64,000 nucleotides of DNA. It comes from Metabacillus schmidteae (GTDB lineage: Bacteria; Bacillota; Bacilli; Bacillales; Bacillaceae). Where the stretch lies: NCBI RefSeq assembly GCF_903166545.1, contig NZ_CAESCH010000001.1, positions 3,786,001-3,850,000 of the forward strand, given 5' to 3'. Under the pieces are notes generated by a model that searched no databases, was not told the DNA's origin, and was given only the letters and a program-made list of their open reading frames with translations. Positions 48,135 to 59,088 of the stretch are shown piece after piece. The first letter of the stretch is position 1. Each line of letters opens with the position of its first letter. The position numbers were made by a program, and so were the translations under genes.

Positions 48135-50041
48135 GATCGTAAAACTCTTTTCTTTTGTTCGGGTATCATTGAAGCCAATTTATTGACAACCTGTTCTGTA
48201 GTCATTCCTATTTCTTCAAGTAATTTGGACACACTTCCATGTTCAATAAATTTGTCAGGTATACCAATACGAGAAATAACTGTTTGTGTATATTCGTGTT
48301 CTTGAGCAAATTCGAGAATTGAACTCCCAAATCCACCTTGTAAAACTGCTTCTTCAATCGTTAAGACGGGAATCTTTTCAGCAAATATTTCATGAAGCAT
48401 TTTTTCATCTAAAGGTTTAATAAAACGAGCATTCACTACACGGATAGACTTCCCTTGTTCAGCCAATTTTTCTGCTGCCTCCATTGCCATTTCAATCGTT
48501 GTTCCAAATGTAAGGATAACGGCATCATGACCTTCTTTTAACACTTCCCATGTACCAATCGGAATGACCTTAAGATCTTCATCCATCGGTACTCCTATCC
48601 CGTTTCCTCTTGCATATCTCAACGCAATTGGTCCATCCTCGTATTTTAATGCTGTATGAACTAAATGTTGTCCCTCATTTTCATCCTTTGCCATCATAAT
48701 GACCATATTTGGCAAATGTCTCAAAAAGGCAATATCAAATACACCCTGGTGCGTTTCTCCATCAGCACCTACTAGTCCTGAACGATCAATACCTATAAAA
48801 ACATTTAAATTTTGGCGGCAAATATCGTGGAGCACCTGGTCGTAAGCCCTTTGAAGGAAAGTTGAGTAAATAGCTAAAAACGGCTTCATATTTTGTGTTG
48901 CTAAACCTGCTGCCATCGTTGTAGCATGTTGCTCAGCGATTCCAACATCAAACATTCGATCCGGGAATTCTTCTGCAAAGGCTTCAAGTTTAGATCCAAC
49001 CGGCATTGCAGGTGTTATAGCAACGACACGTTTATCTTCCCGAGCCACTTTTAAAACCGTATCACTCACTAATTTACTCCAAGCAGGACCGATTACTTTT
49101 GGTTTTACAAAATCACCTGTCTCAATTTTGTAGGGACCAGTTCCGTGCCATGTTCCGATCGTATCTAACTCAGCCGGCTGATAACCTTTCCCCTTCTTTG
49201 TTATAACATGAAGCAATACAGGCCCAGATGTTTTTTTAGCGTATTGAAGATTTTCAAATAAATCATCATAATTATGACCATCTACCGGACCAAGATAAGT
49301 AAACCCAAGTTCTTCAAAGAAGACTCCGGATACAAGCATATATTTCAAACTATCTTTTACACGTTCAGCTGTAGACGCTAGTTTTCCGCCTACTGCAGGA
49401 ATTTTTTTCAATAAATATTCCAGCTCATCTTTTACCCAATGATACTTTCCTGCTGTTCTAAGTCTCCCAAGCACATTATGAAGAGCACCTACATTTGGCG
49501 CAATGGACATTTCATTATCATTAAGTACAACAATAACATCCTTTTGTTCATGCCCAATGTGATTTAGAGCTTCAAGCGCCATTCCACCTGTTAAAGCGCC
49601 ATCACCGATAATCGGGATAATATGTTCTTTTGTTTGTTTTATGTCTCTTGCAATAACCATTCCCATTGCTGCGGATAATGAGGTAGAACTGTGACCAGTT
49701 TCCCAAACATCATGAGGGCTTTCATCACGCTTCGGAAAACCTGATAACCCTTTATATTGACGTAATGTATTAAAATCACCAGCTCGTCCAGTTAGGATTT
49801 TATGTACATACGATTGATGTCCCACATCCCAAATGAATTTGTCTTTTGGACTATTAAACACCTTATGAAGTGCAATGGTTAATTCAACAACACCTAAGTT
49901 TGGTCCTATATGGCCACCTGTTTCAGATAATTTCTCTATAAGAAATGTTCGAATTTCCGCACTTAATTTTTCGAGTTCATTGTTTGATAATTTCTTTAAA
50001 AAGCTAGGGTCTTTAATGGATAGAAGATCCAAATGGATCAC
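48131..50041 (-). CDS. dxs: 1-deoxy-D-xylulose-5-phosphate synthase
   Basis: The first enzyme of the MEP isoprenoid pathway, joining pyruvate and glyceraldehyde 3-phosphate, 636 residues. The thiamine-diphosphate motif runs from [19 protein letters not shown] to VLNDNEMSI, and the transketolase part has [17 protein letters not shown] and [15 protein letters not shown]. It lies downstream of ispA and is coupled to yqxC. Confidence 0.98.
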   Translation of the reverse strand: MIHLDLLSIKDPSFLKKLSNNELEKLSAEIRTFLIEKLSETGGHIGPNLGVVELTIALHKVFNSPKDKFIWDVGHQSYVHKILTGRAGDFNTLRQYKGLSGFPKRDESPHDVWETGHSSTSLSAAMGMVIARDIKQTKEHIIPIIGDGALTGGMALEALNHIGHEQKDVIVVLNDNEMSIAPNVGALHNVLGRLRTAGKYHWVKDELEYLLKKIPAVGGKLASTAERVKDSLKYMLVSGVFFEELGFTYLGPVDGHNYDDLFENLQYAKKTSGPVLLHVITKKGKGYQPAELDTIGTWHGTGPYKIETGDFVKPKVIGPAWSKLVSDTVLKVAREDKRVVAITPAMPVGSKLEAFAEEFPDRMFDVGIAEQHATTMAAGLATQNMKPFLAIYSTFLQRAYDQVLHDICRQNLNVFIGIDRSGLVGADGETHQGVFDIAFLRHLPNMVIMMAKDENEGQHLVHTALKYEDGPIALRYARGNGIGVPMDEDLKVIPIGTWEVLKEGHDAVILTFGTTIEMAMEAAEKLAEQGKSIRVVNARFIKPLDEKMLHEIFAEKIPVLTIEEAVLQGGFGSSILEFAQEHEYTQTVISRIGIPDKFIEHGSVSKLLEEIGMTTEQVVNKLASMIPEQKKRVLRS

Positions 50042-50357
50042 TCACTTTCAATTCAGTTTGTTTCTCTTTTATATACATTAGTTCTATTATATTCTTATCT
50101 ATCTATTTTAACGTAAAAATCTTTATGTTGAAATATTTTTAAAGAACAATTGCTTATGACGAACATATAGTAAGCAAAAAAAACTTACCATAAATAAGCC
50201 ATAATTACAATGTTTTATGTAAAACATACCTAAGATTGCCACGGCATAACAGTGTTATACACACCTGTTAGTATGCTGTACCCTTAAAGGAAACAAAAGA
50301 AACAACTAACAAGAAAACCGTCTCCAGCCGGAAAACGGTTTGTTTGATGAATCATTA
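50042..50357 (-). other. dxs upstream region
   Basis: The 316-bp gap between ispA and dxs has no ORF. It contains the ispA terminator, and further in an imperfect inverted repeat CATAACAG/CTGTTAGTATG (about 50243-50276). The AT-rich stretch of about 200 bp next to dxs should hold its promoter, though I cannot pick one with confidence. Confidence 0.6.
50300..50342 (-). terminator. Terminator of the xseAB-ispA unit
   Basis: AACCGT (50316-50321) and ACGGTT (50335-50340) with flanking AAAC/GTTT pairs, followed by a moderately T-rich stretch on the minus strand, just after the ispA stop. Confidence 0.7.
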
Positions 50358-51242
50358 TTAATGATCTCTTTTAGCAATTAAATCACAAATCTGCTCCAAT
50401 AATTCCGCTTTTGTTGATAGATGTTGAAGCAGGTTTTTCGCTTGAGAAATATGGTCATGAAGCTTATCCTTAGCCCCCTGCATGGAAAGAATTGACGGAT
50501 AGGTAGTTTTTTCATTTAACGTATCTGATCCTACAGGTTTTCCAAGCTTCTCTTGATTTCCTTCAATATCCAAAATATCATCTCTAATTTGAAAAGCGAT
50601 CCCTAGATGATAAGAAAACTCCCTTAGTTTATCAATATCTTCTTCAGGCGCATCTGCCAAAATTGCTCCTGCAAGGATACTAAAGCCTAATAATTTAGCT
50701 GTTTTATTTTCATGGATAAACTCAAGTTCTTCAAGACTAAGACTTTTCGCTTCACCTTCCATATCTGCAACTTGTCCACCAACCATTCCTTCAACACCTG
50801 CTGCTTTAACAAGTTCAGCAACTAATCTTAACTTTTTCTCAGCAGTGACGACAGGATCTTGTACGATGAGAGAAAAGCTTTGAGTTAACAAGCCATCGCC
50901 TGCTAATACAGCTACAGCTTCTCCAAATACTTTATGATTCGTCGGCTTCCCTCTTCTCAAATCATCATCATCCATACAAGGCAGGTCATCATGGACCAAT
51001 GAATATGTGTGAATCATTTCTATTGCACATGCTGTTGCGATCCCAGTCTCCTCAGGTTTGTTATATGTATGTAGAAGAGCCAAAACAAGCACTGGTCTTA
51101 AGCGCTTTCCACCCGCTTCCAGTGAATAGAGCATTGATTCTTTTAAGGAGTGAGGAGTAGATAAATCTTTAATAAAGAGTGGCATTGCCTCTTCTATTTT
51201 CTTTTTACGCGAGTTTAAAAAATCGTTCACTTGTATATTCAC
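50358..51242 (-). CDS. ispA: Farnesyl diphosphate synthase (polyprenyl synthetase)
   Basis: Condenses IPP with DMAPP and GPP to farnesyl diphosphate, 294 residues. The first Asp-rich motif is [14 protein letters not shown] (about 86-99) and the second is [29 protein letters not shown] binds IPP. The ATG overlaps the xseB stop by four bases. Confidence 0.96.
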   Translation of the reverse strand: MNIQVNDFLNSRKKKIEEAMPLFIKDLSTPHSLKESMLYSLEAGGKRLRPVLVLALLHTYNKPEETGIATACAIEMIHTYSLVHDDLPCMDDDDLRRGKPTNHKVFGEAVAVLAGDGLLTQSFSLIVQDPVVTAEKKLRLVAELVKAAGVEGMVGGQVADMEGEAKSLSLEELEFIHENKTAKLLGFSILAGAILADAPEEDIDKLREFSYHLGIAFQIRDDILDIEGNQEKLGKPVGSDTLNEKTTYPSILSMQGAKDKLHDHISQAKNLLQHLSTKAELLEQICDLIAKRDH

Positions 51243-51493
51243 GATTTTTCTTCCTCCTGAAGCTCAAACGGCTTTAATTCACCATCTTCACGTAATATAT
51301 AATCCATTTGCTTTTCAACATGCTGCAACTTATCATGACAAAGCTTTGATAGCTCCATGCCTTTTTGAAAATATTCGATCGCCTTTTCTAATGGCACATC
51401 ACCTTCCTCAAGTTTTCCCACAATTTCTTCAAGTTGTTGCATAGCATGTTCGAAAGACAGTTCTTCATCTTTGGTTTGTTTTTCATTACTCAT
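51239..51493 (-). CDS. xseB: Exodeoxyribonuclease VII small subunit
   Basis: An 84-residue helical subunit of ExoVII with the family core [36 protein letters not shown]. It overlaps xseA by 8 bases and ispA by four, making a coupled trio. Confidence 0.95.
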   Translation of the reverse strand: MSNEKQTKDEELSFEHAMQQLEEIVGKLEEGDVPLEKAIEYFQKGMELSKLCHDKLQHVEKQMDYILREDGELKPFELQEEEKS

Positions 51494-52838
51494 GAATTGT
51501 ACGCTCCTCTATACCCTGAACTTCACATTCAAGTTGTCCATCTTTTAATTGCACTTTCAGAACTTGACCTTTTGTAATTTGATTAACGCTTTTAATAAGC
51601 TTATCCTCTTGATAGACAAGACTATAACCACGATCCATAATTTTTAATGGACTTAATGCATTCAGTTTATCAATTGTTGCCTGAAATTGCGATTGCTTGT
51701 TTGCTATAATAGATGCCATTTCACGGTTGAGTTTTCTAAGTATTGCTTCGTGTGCTTCATTTGAACGTTTAACTTGATCCTTTGGATGAACTTTTTCCAG
51801 ACGATTTTTTATATATGTATAAGTTTCCTTTTTACGGAGAATCACGCGTTCTCCTTCTTTTTGCAATCGATCAATTACATTGTCCAGCTGTTGTTCCTTT
51901 TGCAAATACAGCTGTTTTGGATAACGAAATGCATAGGATGTTTTAAAATGATTCAGCTTTTCCTTTTGTGAACTTAATTTTTCTGCCATTGTTCTTGTTA
52001 ATCGGTTTTTCCGATCTGCTATTCGCTCAATTAAATCTGTTGAATGAGGAACAGCCATCTCAGCAGCACCTGTAGGAGTAGGTGCCCGTAAATCAGCTAC
52101 AAAGTCTGCAATCGTAAAATCTGTTTCATGTCCAACTGCTGAAATGATCGGCACTTGTGAAGAGAATATCTCACGAGCTACAATTTCTTCATTAAATGCC
52201 CATAATTCCTCAATCGAACCACCACCACGACCAACAATAAGCACATCAAGTGTTCCAAGCTCGTTTGCGCTTTTAATTGCCTTGGCAACGGAAGGACCTG
52301 CCTGAACACCTTGAACTAGCGCAGGAATTAAGATGACCTTAGCCATCGGATATCTTCTATTAATTGTTGTTAAAATATCTCGAATTGCCGCTCCAGTTGG
52401 GGAAGTGATAACCCCGACTTCATTTGGATATCTAGGTATTGGTTTCTTATATTTCTCGTCAAAAAGGCCTTCATGCTGAAGTTTTTTCTTTAATTCCTCG
52501 TATGCCAAATAGAGACTGCCAATTCCATCCGGTTGCATTTCCTTGACATAAACTTGATACCCACCACTTTGCTCATAAACGGTGATTTCCCCACGTAAAA
52601 GAACCTTCATCCCATTTTCAGGTTTGAATTTTAATGTTTTATTTGCGCCTGCAAACATCACTGCTTGAATTCTTGCCTTTTCGTCTTTTAGGGTAAAGTA
52701 CATATGTCCCCGACTATGTAGATTAAAATTGGAGATTTCACCTTTAATCCATATATCAGCTAAATGAGGATCAACATCAAATTTACGTTTTATATATTTT
52801 GTAAGCGCTGTAACCGTCACATACCTAGGTTCACTCAT
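51486..52838 (-). CDS. xseA: Exodeoxyribonuclease VII large subunit
   Basis: The catalytic subunit, 450 residues. The N-terminal OB-fold ([29 protein letters not shown]) is followed by the catalytic part with [32 protein letters not shown] and [28 protein letters not shown], then coiled-coil helices. It begins its own unit after the folD terminator. Confidence 0.97.
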   Translation of the reverse strand: MSEPRYVTVTALTKYIKRKFDVDPHLADIWIKGEISNFNLHSRGHMYFTLKDEKARIQAVMFAGANKTLKFKPENGMKVLLRGEITVYEQSGGYQVYVKEMQPDGIGSLYLAYEELKKKLQHEGLFDEKYKKPIPRYPNEVGVITSPTGAAIRDILTTINRRYPMAKVILIPALVQGVQAGPSVAKAIKSANELGTLDVLIVGRGGGSIEELWAFNEEIVAREIFSSQVPIISAVGHETDFTIADFVADLRAPTPTGAAEMAVPHSTDLIERIADRKNRLTRTMAEKLSSQKEKLNHFKTSYAFRYPKQLYLQKEQQLDNVIDRLQKEGERVILRKKETYTYIKNRLEKVHPKDQVKRSNEAHEAILRKLNREMASIIANKQSQFQATIDKLNALSPLKIMDRGYSLVYQEDKLIKSVNQITKGQVLKVQLKDGQLECEVQGIEERTIHE

Positions 52839-52870
52839 TTAAACACCTCCTTGCCACTCATATTAGTTGA

Positions 52871-52911
52871 TTAAAAAATTAAGGACAGAATGCTAAACCT
52901 CATTCCGTCCC
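52871..52911 (-). terminator. Terminator of folD
   Basis: GGACAGAATG (52883-52892) pairs with CATTCCGTCC (52901-52910) with one mismatch, followed on the minus strand by TTAATTTTTT. Confidence 0.88.
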
Positions 52912-52936
52912 TAAAACTTTCTTAATCGATAGAGGC

Positions 52937-53794
52937 TTATTTACTTTCTAAGAAATTCTTTGCAGACTGTACAGTATTATGCGCAAGCATTGTAATCGTC
53001 ATTGGTCCTACTCCACCTGGAACAGGTGTTAAGTAACTCGCCACATCTTTCGCTTCATCAAACACAACATCTCCAACCAATTTCCCTGTATCTAATCGGT
53101 TTACACCTACATCAATAACGACTGCACCAGGCTTAATTTGGTTTCCTTTAATAAAATTAGCCCGTCCAACAGCTGCAACTAAAATATCCGCTTCTTTTGT
53201 ATATGATGTTAAATCTTTTGTTTTTGAATGGCAATAAGTAACTGTCGCATGTTCATTTAGTAATAATTGACCCACAGGCTTTCCAACAATGTTACTTCTT
53301 CCAACAACCACAACATTTTTACCAGCAATTTCGACGCCAACTGATTTAATCATTTCAACAATTCCAGCTGGAGTACATGGTAAAAATGTATCTTGTCCAG
53401 TCATCATTCGACCGATATTAATCGGATGGAAGCCGTCTACATCTTTTAGAGGTGAGATTTTTTCAACAACAGCTGTTTCATTAATATGTGCCGGTAATGG
53501 AAGTTGAACCAAAATCCCATGATATTCATTATTGTTATTATAGCTCTCAATAATATCTAGAAGTTCATTTTCACTTAAAGACTCTGGAAAATGCTCCAAC
53601 TTAAATCCAACACCAATTTCTTCAGCAGCTTTTTGCTTTCCTCTGATATAAGAAAGGGATGCAGGGTTATCTCCTACTAAAATAACAACGAGCTTTGGCA
53701 GTAAGCCCTTAGCTTTAATTTGTTCAACCTCTACCGCAAGTTCACTTCTTTTTGACTTTGATAATTCTTTACCATCAATGATTGTTGCTGCCAT
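52937..53794 (-). CDS. folD: Bifunctional methylene-THF dehydrogenase / methenyl-THF cyclohydrolase
   Basis: A one-carbon folate enzyme, 285 residues. Motifs are PASLSYIRGKQKAAEEIGV with the catalytic Tyr and Lys, GILVQLPLPAHI, KDVDGFHPINIG and VVGRSNIVGKPVGQLLL, and PGGVGPMTITML near the end. It follows nusB by 26 bases. Confidence 0.97.
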   Translation of the reverse strand: MAATIIDGKELSKSKRSELAVEVEQIKAKGLLPKLVVILVGDNPASLSYIRGKQKAAEEIGVGFKLEHFPESLSENELLDIIESYNNNNEYHGILVQLPLPAHINETAVVEKISPLKDVDGFHPINIGRMMTGQDTFLPCTPAGIVEMIKSVGVEIAGKNVVVVGRSNIVGKPVGQLLLNEHATVTYCHSKTKDLTSYTKEADILVAAVGRANFIKGNQIKPGAVVIDVGVNRLDTGKLVGDVVFDEAKDVASYLTPVPGGVGPMTITMLAHNTVQSAKNFLESK

Positions 53795-53820
53795 TCGTAA
53801 TTCCTCCTAAGGTAATCGTT

Positions 53821-54213
53821 CTAGCTCTCTAGATTTTGTTTGATTTTAGAAAGTACACCATTAACAAACTTACTTGAATGGTCATCACCAAATGCTTTAG
53901 CTAATTCAACAGCTTCATCAATTGCTACATTGGCAGGAACATCTTCAGCAAACTTCAGCTCATATGCAGCCATCCGCAAAATCGTTTTATCGATATTTGC
54001 CAAACGGTCAATTGTCCAGTTAACAAGGTGTGGAGCAATAAGATCATCAAGCTCCTTCTCATGTTCAATAGTTCCAAAAACGAGTTGATTTAAAAATGGG
54101 TTGGAACGTTCCTCTTCCAATGCATGCTCAATTGCTTCGTTTGGGTCAGTTTGGCTAACATTTACTTGAAACAATGCCTGTAATGCCTTTTCCCTTGCTG
54201 TTCTACGTTTCAT
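53821..54213 (-). CDS. nusB: Transcription antitermination factor NusB
   Basis: A 130-residue all-helical factor for rRNA antitermination that binds boxA with NusE. The start MKRRTAREKALQALFQVNVS and the C-terminal VAIDEAVELAKAFGDDHSSKFVNGVL are family hallmarks. Confidence 0.97.
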   Translation of the reverse strand: MKRRTAREKALQALFQVNVSQTDPNEAIEHALEEERSNPFLNQLVFGTIEHEKELDDLIAPHLVNWTIDRLANIDKTILRMAAYELKFAEDVPANVAIDEAVELAKAFGDDHSSKFVNGVLSKIKQNLES

Positions 54214-54432
54214 TCTATACTTGCTCCTTTAATGTTTAAAAATGTCGAATGTCATAAAGTGATCATACCATATCTAACTGGCAGATTCATTCGTAAATTC
54301 ATATGTTTTTTGTTGTTTTCCGAATGAAAAGGCTTTTATCTAATGAAACATTCGTTGTTTGGTAACTATATTTTATTAACAATATAACCAGTGATCATTA
54401 TACTATAAACCAATTTCATTAATTCCTATGTA

Positions 54433-54471
54433 ACAAAAAAGAAACCAAAGGAAAAACCCTTGGCTTTTTTT
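54433..54471 (-). terminator. Terminator downstream of yqhY
   Basis: AAGCCAAGG and CCTTTGGTTT-type arms around a TTTTT loop, with a T-run on the minus strand. It ends the acc-yqhY transcript before nusB. Confidence 0.8.
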
Positions 54472-54496
54472 CAAAGAATTCGTTTTCTTGTTGTTT

Positions 54497-54907
54497 CTAT
54501 ATTTCTTGATCTACTTCAACATCTTGTGTTTTAGTTTCAAATTGAACACCAACAACATGAATATTCACTTCGTTTACTTCTAATGCTGTCATATTCAATA
54601 ATGCTTGGCGAATATTATCTTGAATTTTTTGAGCGACAGTTGGAATAGATACACCAAAGATCATCACACAATAGACATCGATAATGATTCCTTCTTCGTT
54701 TAAATCAACTTTGACACCCTTACCATGGTTTTTCTTACCCAGGCGTTCTACAACTCCTGCCGCGAAGTTACCGCGCATTGAAGCAACACCTTCGATTTCA
54801 GAAGCAGCAATACCTGCTATAACTTCAATTACTTCAGGGGCAATTTCAACTTTTCCTAAACCATTATTTTCAGGATTCATTTCTAACACATTATTTGTAT
54901 CTTTCAA
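54497..54907 (-). CDS. yqhY: Asp23/Gls24 family protein YqhY
   Basis: A 136-residue alkaline shock-type protein with the core GKVEIAPEVIEVIAGIAASEIEGVASMRG and KGVKVDLNEEGIIIDVYCVMIFGVSIP. It follows accC by 22 bases, the common accB-accC-yqhY order in Bacillus. In B. subtilis YqhY is tied to control of acetyl-CoA carboxylase activity. Confidence 0.93.
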   Translation of the reverse strand: MKDTNNVLEMNPENNGLGKVEIAPEVIEVIAGIAASEIEGVASMRGNFAAGVVERLGKKNHGKGVKVDLNEEGIIIDVYCVMIFGVSIPTVAQKIQDNIRQALLNMTALEVNEVNIHVVGVQFETKTQDVEVDQEI

Positions 54908-54929
54908 GAATCAGCACCTCCGTGTATTT

Positions 54930-56285
54930 TTATGATTCCATCACTTTATGCAATTCTAAAAATTTGGTATTAAACTCTCCACTAACAAATGCTTCGTGAT
55001 CAAGAAGTCTCAAATGGAATGGAATCGTTGTTGAAACACCTTCAATGACAAATTCACTTAAAGCACGTTTCATTCGAGCAATCGCTTCTTCTCTCGTTGC
55101 ACCATACGTTATGAGCTTTGCAATCATTGAATCATAATACGGTGGAATAGAATATCCTGGATATACGGCTGAATCTACTCTAACACCCAAACCTCCTGGA
55201 GGCAAATACATCTCAATCTTACCTGGTGACGGCATAAAGTTCTTCTCAGGATTTTCTGCATTAATACGACACTCAATCGACCAACCATTAAATGTTACGT
55301 CATTTTGTGTTACAGACAATTTTTCACCGGAAGCCACTTTAATTTGTTCTTTTATTAAGTCAATGCCTGTTACCATTTCTGTAACTGGATGTTCAACTTG
55401 AATACGTGTATTCATTTCCATGAAATAAAACTGCTTATTCACATGATCAAAAATGAATTCAACCGTTCCTGCACCCGTATACTGAACAGCCTCAGCTGCT
55501 TTGACTGCTGCTTCACCCATTTGTGAACGAATATCTTCGTTAAGAGCCGGTGATGGAGTTTCTTCAACTAATTTTTGGAGTCTCCGTTGAATTGAACAAT
55601 CTCGTTCACCTAAATGTATAGTATTTCCATGGGTATCAGCTAACACCTGAATTTCCACATGACGGAAATCTTCAATATATTTTTCAATATAAACTCCCGG
55701 ATTTCCAAAAGCAGTCGCTGCCTCTTGTTGGGTAATTTCGATTCCTTTTATAAGTGCCTGCTCATCTTGAGCAACACGGATCCCTTTACCTCCACCGCCA
55801 GCAGTTGCTTTAATTATAACAGGATATCCCATATCATTGGCTAATTTTTTCGCATCTTCAATGCTCTCAATTATTCCTTTTGAGCCTGGTACAATTGGAA
55901 CACCAGCTTGGCGCATTGTTTCCCTCGCAACATCTTTTGTTCCCATTTTAGAGATGGCATCAGAGCTTGGGCCAACGAACGTAATATTGCATTCTTTACA
56001 TAACTCAGCAAAGTCAGCATTTTCTGCTAAAAAGCCATACCCTGGATGAATCGCATCACTTTCCGTCAGCTTTGCAACACTAATTATATTCGTAAAGTTT
56101 AAGTAACTGTCTTTCGAAGCTGTTGGCCCGATACAATAAGCTTCATCAGCTAACTGTACATGCAATGCCTCTCTGTCTGCTTCTGAAAAGACAGCAACTG
56201 TTTCAATATCAAGCTCCTTACATGCTCTGATAATTCGAACCGCAATTTCTCCTCGATTGGCAATCAATAATTTCTTAATCATCAT
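54930..56285 (-). CDS. accC: Acetyl-CoA carboxylase biotin carboxylase subunit
   Basis: Carboxylates biotin on AccB using ATP and bicarbonate, 451 residues. ATP-grasp features are [44 protein letters not shown] and [19 protein letters not shown]. It may also serve the carboxyltransferase at 15952-17505, which has no biotin carboxylase beside it. Confidence 0.97.
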   Translation of the reverse strand: MMIKKLLIANRGEIAVRIIRACKELDIETVAVFSEADREALHVQLADEAYCIGPTASKDSYLNFTNIISVAKLTESDAIHPGYGFLAENADFAELCKECNITFVGPSSDAISKMGTKDVARETMRQAGVPIVPGSKGIIESIEDAKKLANDMGYPVIIKATAGGGGKGIRVAQDEQALIKGIEITQQEAATAFGNPGVYIEKYIEDFRHVEIQVLADTHGNTIHLGERDCSIQRRLQKLVEETPSPALNEDIRSQMGEAAVKAAEAVQYTGAGTVEFIFDHVNKQFYFMEMNTRIQVEHPVTEMVTGIDLIKEQIKVASGEKLSVTQNDVTFNGWSIECRINAENPEKNFMPSPGKIEMYLPPGGLGVRVDSAVYPGYSIPPYYDSMIAKLITYGATREEAIARMKRALSEFVIEGVSTTIPFHLRLLDHEAFVSGEFNTKFLELHKVMES

Positions 56286-56294
56286 ATTAGCTCC

Positions 56295-56798
56295 TTACTC
56301 AGGCTTTACTAGGAATAGAGGTTGACCATACTCTACAAGTTGTCCATTTTCTGCAAGTATTTCAACAATCTCACCTTTTACTTCTGCCTCAATTTCATTG
56401 AAAAGTTTCATCGCTTCTACAATACAAACAACAGAATCTGTTGTTACTTTAGAGCCAACCTCAACATAATCTCCTGCCTCAGGTGATGAAGCTGAATAGA
56501 ATGTCCCAACCATTGGGGATGTGATTTTATGTAGATTTGCTGTATCTGCTTTAGTTTCTTCTTTTGGTGCAGCGGTCTCAGCTGCTGCTGGCTGTGCAGA
56601 TACTGCTTGTGTTACTTGCGGCCCGGCTTGTACAACTTCAGCTGGAGGAGCAGCCACTACGTTGCGGACAACTGTTTCAACCTCATTTGCTTGTTTCTTC
56701 ATTTTTATTATTGAACCTTCTTGTTCAATTGTAAATTCGTGAATAGAGGAATGATCAATTAATTTAATGATTTCTCTGATTTCTTGTATCTTTAGCAT
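56295..56798 (-). CDS. accB: Biotin carboxyl carrier protein of acetyl-CoA carboxylase
   Basis: A 167-residue carrier. The start [19 protein letters not shown] is followed by an Ala/Pro/Val-rich linker (about 55-95) and the biotinyl domain with [10 protein letters not shown], whose lysine carries biotin. The start is ATG 56798; a longer reading to 56840 has no homology. It is first in the accB-accC-yqhY operon. Confidence 0.96.
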   Translation of the reverse strand: MLKIQEIREIIKLIDHSSIHEFTIEQEGSIIKMKKQANEVETVVRNVVAAPPAEVVQAGPQVTQAVSAQPAAAETAAPKEETKADTANLHKITSPMVGTFYSASSPEAGDYVEVGSKVTTDSVVCIVEAMKLFNEIEAEVKGEIVEILAENGQLVEYGQPLFLVKPE

Positions 56799-56851
56799 GC
56801 TTATGCACCCCTTAATTCTTGTGATCATGGTAAAACTCATGATCTTTTAGT

Positions 56852-56868
56852 TTATAATCTAGTACTAA
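56852..56868 (-). promoter_or_regulatory. FapR-like operator upstream of accB
   Basis: The minus strand reads TTAGTACTAGATTATAA, about 14 of 17 positions fitting the FapR palindrome, with a perfect left half TTAGTAC. It lies 54 bp upstream of accB and overlaps a TATAAA that could be the -10. FapR control of accBC is inferred. Confidence 0.5.
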
Positions 56869-57011
56869 AACTTAGTCCCATAATACCATCTTACGATAAA
56901 TCTAAGAAGAAATTCAACAATAATTCTACCCATTTATGAGCAATTCTACAGAAGGAAAGATATTTTTTTTCAATTCAAAGGTAAGATTCACATAAAATTT
57001 TGAAGAAAATG

Positions 57012-57054
57012 GTTAAAAAAGGAAAAGGGTCATCCTTTTGGAATGACCCTTTCC
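57012..57054 (-). terminator. Terminator of the spoIIIA operon
   Basis: GGAAAAGGGTCAT (57021-57033) pairs with ATGACCCTTTCC (57043-57054) with one bulge, and a T-run follows on the minus strand. Confidence 0.9.
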
Positions 57055-57059
57055 GTAAT

Positions 57060-57773
57060 TTATTTATTTGCAGGCTCGAATGTTACAATCACTTCATCCA
57101 TATTTTCCATTTCATCTCTAACAAGTGTCATGATTTGGTTAGCTGAAGAGGCATTATGCTCTTTTGCTTTTACAGTAATCTTTACATTATTTCCATCTGC
57201 TCTAACAAGTGCATCATCAAATCCTTTTGATTTAATTAATGTTTCAAGCAGCATTTCCTTTCTAGCTGCATCATTTAATGCTTCCATTTCATCATAAGCA
57301 TCACTTTTCTCAGTTGCAGAAGCATCATTGCTTGCTACGATTGTTTGTAATTGCTCTTTCAACTCATTTCGTTGATCGTCTAATTGCATGCGCAATTCCG
57401 TAAATAACTCATCACTAGAAACACTTGAGCTGGAGATCACAGTACCATCTTCTAACTCTTCAGTTTGGACCTCACCTTCTTTACCTGCTTCAGCATCCTC
57501 AGTTTTTTCTGATGTTTCATTTGGTTCAGTTGCTTCTGTTTTCTCATTTGGTTCAGCTGCTTCTGCACTTTCACCTTCAGTGCTTTCTTCCTTAGCTACC
57601 TGTTCCTGCCCTTCTTCTGTTGTTGCACTATCACTTTCACTTGCCTTTTGCTCCTCACCTGTCATAACCACATTACTAGTTCCGCCCTCCGGAGAAGTAA
57701 CATAATACACTGATAATACCACCACTAAACTTAGCATAGTTAATAACCAAACGGTTTGTTTTTTCAACATCAT
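57060..57773 (-). CDS. spoIIIAH: Stage III sporulation protein AH
   Basis: The mother-cell half of the channel that docks with forespore SpoIIQ, 237 residues. One N-terminal membrane segment (TVWLLTMLSLVVVLSVYYV) is followed by a Glu/Thr-rich linker (about 40-105) and a YscJ/FliF-like ring domain at the C-terminus. The acidic linker is long. It is the last gene of the operon. Confidence 0.95.
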   Translation of the reverse strand: MMLKKQTVWLLTMLSLVVVLSVYYVTSPEGGTSNVVMTGEEQKASESDSATTEEGQEQVAKEESTEGESAEAAEPNEKTEATEPNETSEKTEDAEAGKEGEVQTEELEDGTVISSSSVSSDELFTELRMQLDDQRNELKEQLQTIVASNDASATEKSDAYDEMEALNDAARKEMLLETLIKSKGFDDALVRADGNNVKITVKAKEHNASSANQIMTLVRDEMENMDEVIVTFEPANK

Positions 57774-58433
57774 CTATTCATCCTCCTTCATTTTTTTCGA
57801 AGCTACAGCTACTCGGTGACTAGGTACTCCCAGTACTCTCGTAACTGAATCTACAATTGTTTTTTTTATGTTAATGTTGTCAGCACCACCAGCAACGACT
57901 AAGACACCGCGTATTTCAGGTTTTTTTGTTTGAATCAAGATGGGTGTCTCTTTTTCACCGTCTTGGATAATGACAACTTGTTCATCTTTCGAAAGATCTT
58001 CAACCTCCCGTTTACCACCTTCACGATCTGTCTCTGTTGTTGTTTGACTTTGGGTAACGGTATTTTTTTCAAAGATCTTTTGTGAAGTGGAATCCACATT
58101 CACAACCACATGTACCTTACCAACGCCGGAAATGGTTTCCAACACTTCTTTCAATTGATTTTCATATTCTGCTTCATAATCAGAGATGGAGTCAGTCTTT
58201 TCACCATTCGTTTGTTTAAATACCTCTGTTTCTTCCTTCGTTGAGGTACTTGCAGATGTTTGTACGGCATTCTGAGATTGTTCATGATTGTTTGTAAAAA
58301 GATTGCTTACTAGCATAAAAGCAATTCCTAGAACGAACACTAGAATAAAATAATGATATTTTGATGGTTTCTTCGAGTTTGACTGACCAAGAATTGATTT
58401 CAGCTTATCTATAAAGCTTTCTTTATTGCTCAT
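57774..58433 (-). CDS. spoIIIAG: Stage III sporulation protein AG
   Basis: A ring-forming component of the mother cell-forespore channel, 219 residues. One membrane segment (YHYFILVFVLGIAFMLVSNLF) is followed by a YscJ/FliF-like domain (ISGVGKVHVVVNVDS, EIRGVLVVAGGADN). ATG 58433 after GGGAGGAG is the start; it overlaps spoIIIAF by four bases. Confidence 0.95.
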   Translation of the reverse strand: MSNKESFIDKLKSILGQSNSKKPSKYHYFILVFVLGIAFMLVSNLFTNNHEQSQNAVQTSASTSTKEETEVFKQTNGEKTDSISDYEAEYENQLKEVLETISGVGKVHVVVNVDSTSQKIFEKNTVTQSQTTTETDREGGKREVEDLSKDEQVVIIQDGEKETPILIQTKKPEIRGVLVVAGGADNINIKKTIVDSVTRVLGVPSHRVAVASKKMKEDE

Positions 58434-59077
58434 TTTAGTGACTCCTCCCCCCTTTCCAAATCCAATGTGATTTTTTCTTCTTCGACTTCCCAAATTTTTG
58501 CTAACGATGCTACAATTTGATCCGTTTGAATTTCATTAAGTTCTTCGTTTTTTTCCACTTCTTTTGATGTATCAATTGTGACCGGCTCAACAACTTCCAC
58601 TGTTTCGTCCCCTGATACTTCCGTTGCCTTATTTTGTTTTATGATGACCTGGATATGCTGCAGATCCTTTTGAGAGGCAATGTCTTTTACGTTTTCTGTT
58701 TCGGAAAGAAGGATTGTTTCAATCATCACATCATATTTTTGCACCAGCTCCTCCTCTGCCATCGTTTTCATTTGGACAGCCATTTGTTCTAAAATATATG
58801 CACGTTGTGAGGCTTGTATTTCTTTTTTCTGAAATTCTATTAAATTTTTTCCGTTTTCATCTTCAGAAGCGGCGTGTAGGTTGAATTCAGAAAGAATTTC
58901 ATTCATATCAGTTGAAAAAATTTTAAAAATTGGATTGATGATGACAATAATTAAAAGTAAACTAATGACCATTTTTGCGTATTTTTGCATGGAGGAGTTA
59001 GGTAATAAAAGGTCGATAACAACAGCTAGTAAAATAAACACAATGATATTTGTTATCCATTCTGTAAGAAACGACAT
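58430..59077 (-). CDS. spoIIIAF: Stage III sporulation protein AF
   Basis: A 215-residue membrane protein with two N-terminal transmembrane segments (WITNIIVFILLAVVIDLLL, YAKMVISLLLIIVIINPIF) and a soluble acidic C-terminal domain facing the intermembrane space. Position and topology identify it. Confidence 0.93.
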   Translation of the reverse strand: MSFLTEWITNIIVFILLAVVIDLLLPNSSMQKYAKMVISLLLIIVIINPIFKIFSTDMNEILSEFNLHAASEDENGKNLIEFQKKEIQASQRAYILEQMAVQMKTMAEEELVQKYDVMIETILLSETENVKDIASQKDLQHIQVIIKQNKATEVSGDETVEVVEPVTIDTSKEVEKNEELNEIQTDQIVASLAKIWEVEEEKITLDLERGEESLK

Positions 59078-59088
59078 TTTATCCCCCC

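Noticed and set aside
50243..50276. Imperfect inverted repeat CATAACAG/CTGTTAGTATG upstream of dxs, considered as a riboswitch or T-box
   Set aside because: No conserved riboswitch or T-box core could be seen, and there is no terminator/antiterminator arrangement before dxs.
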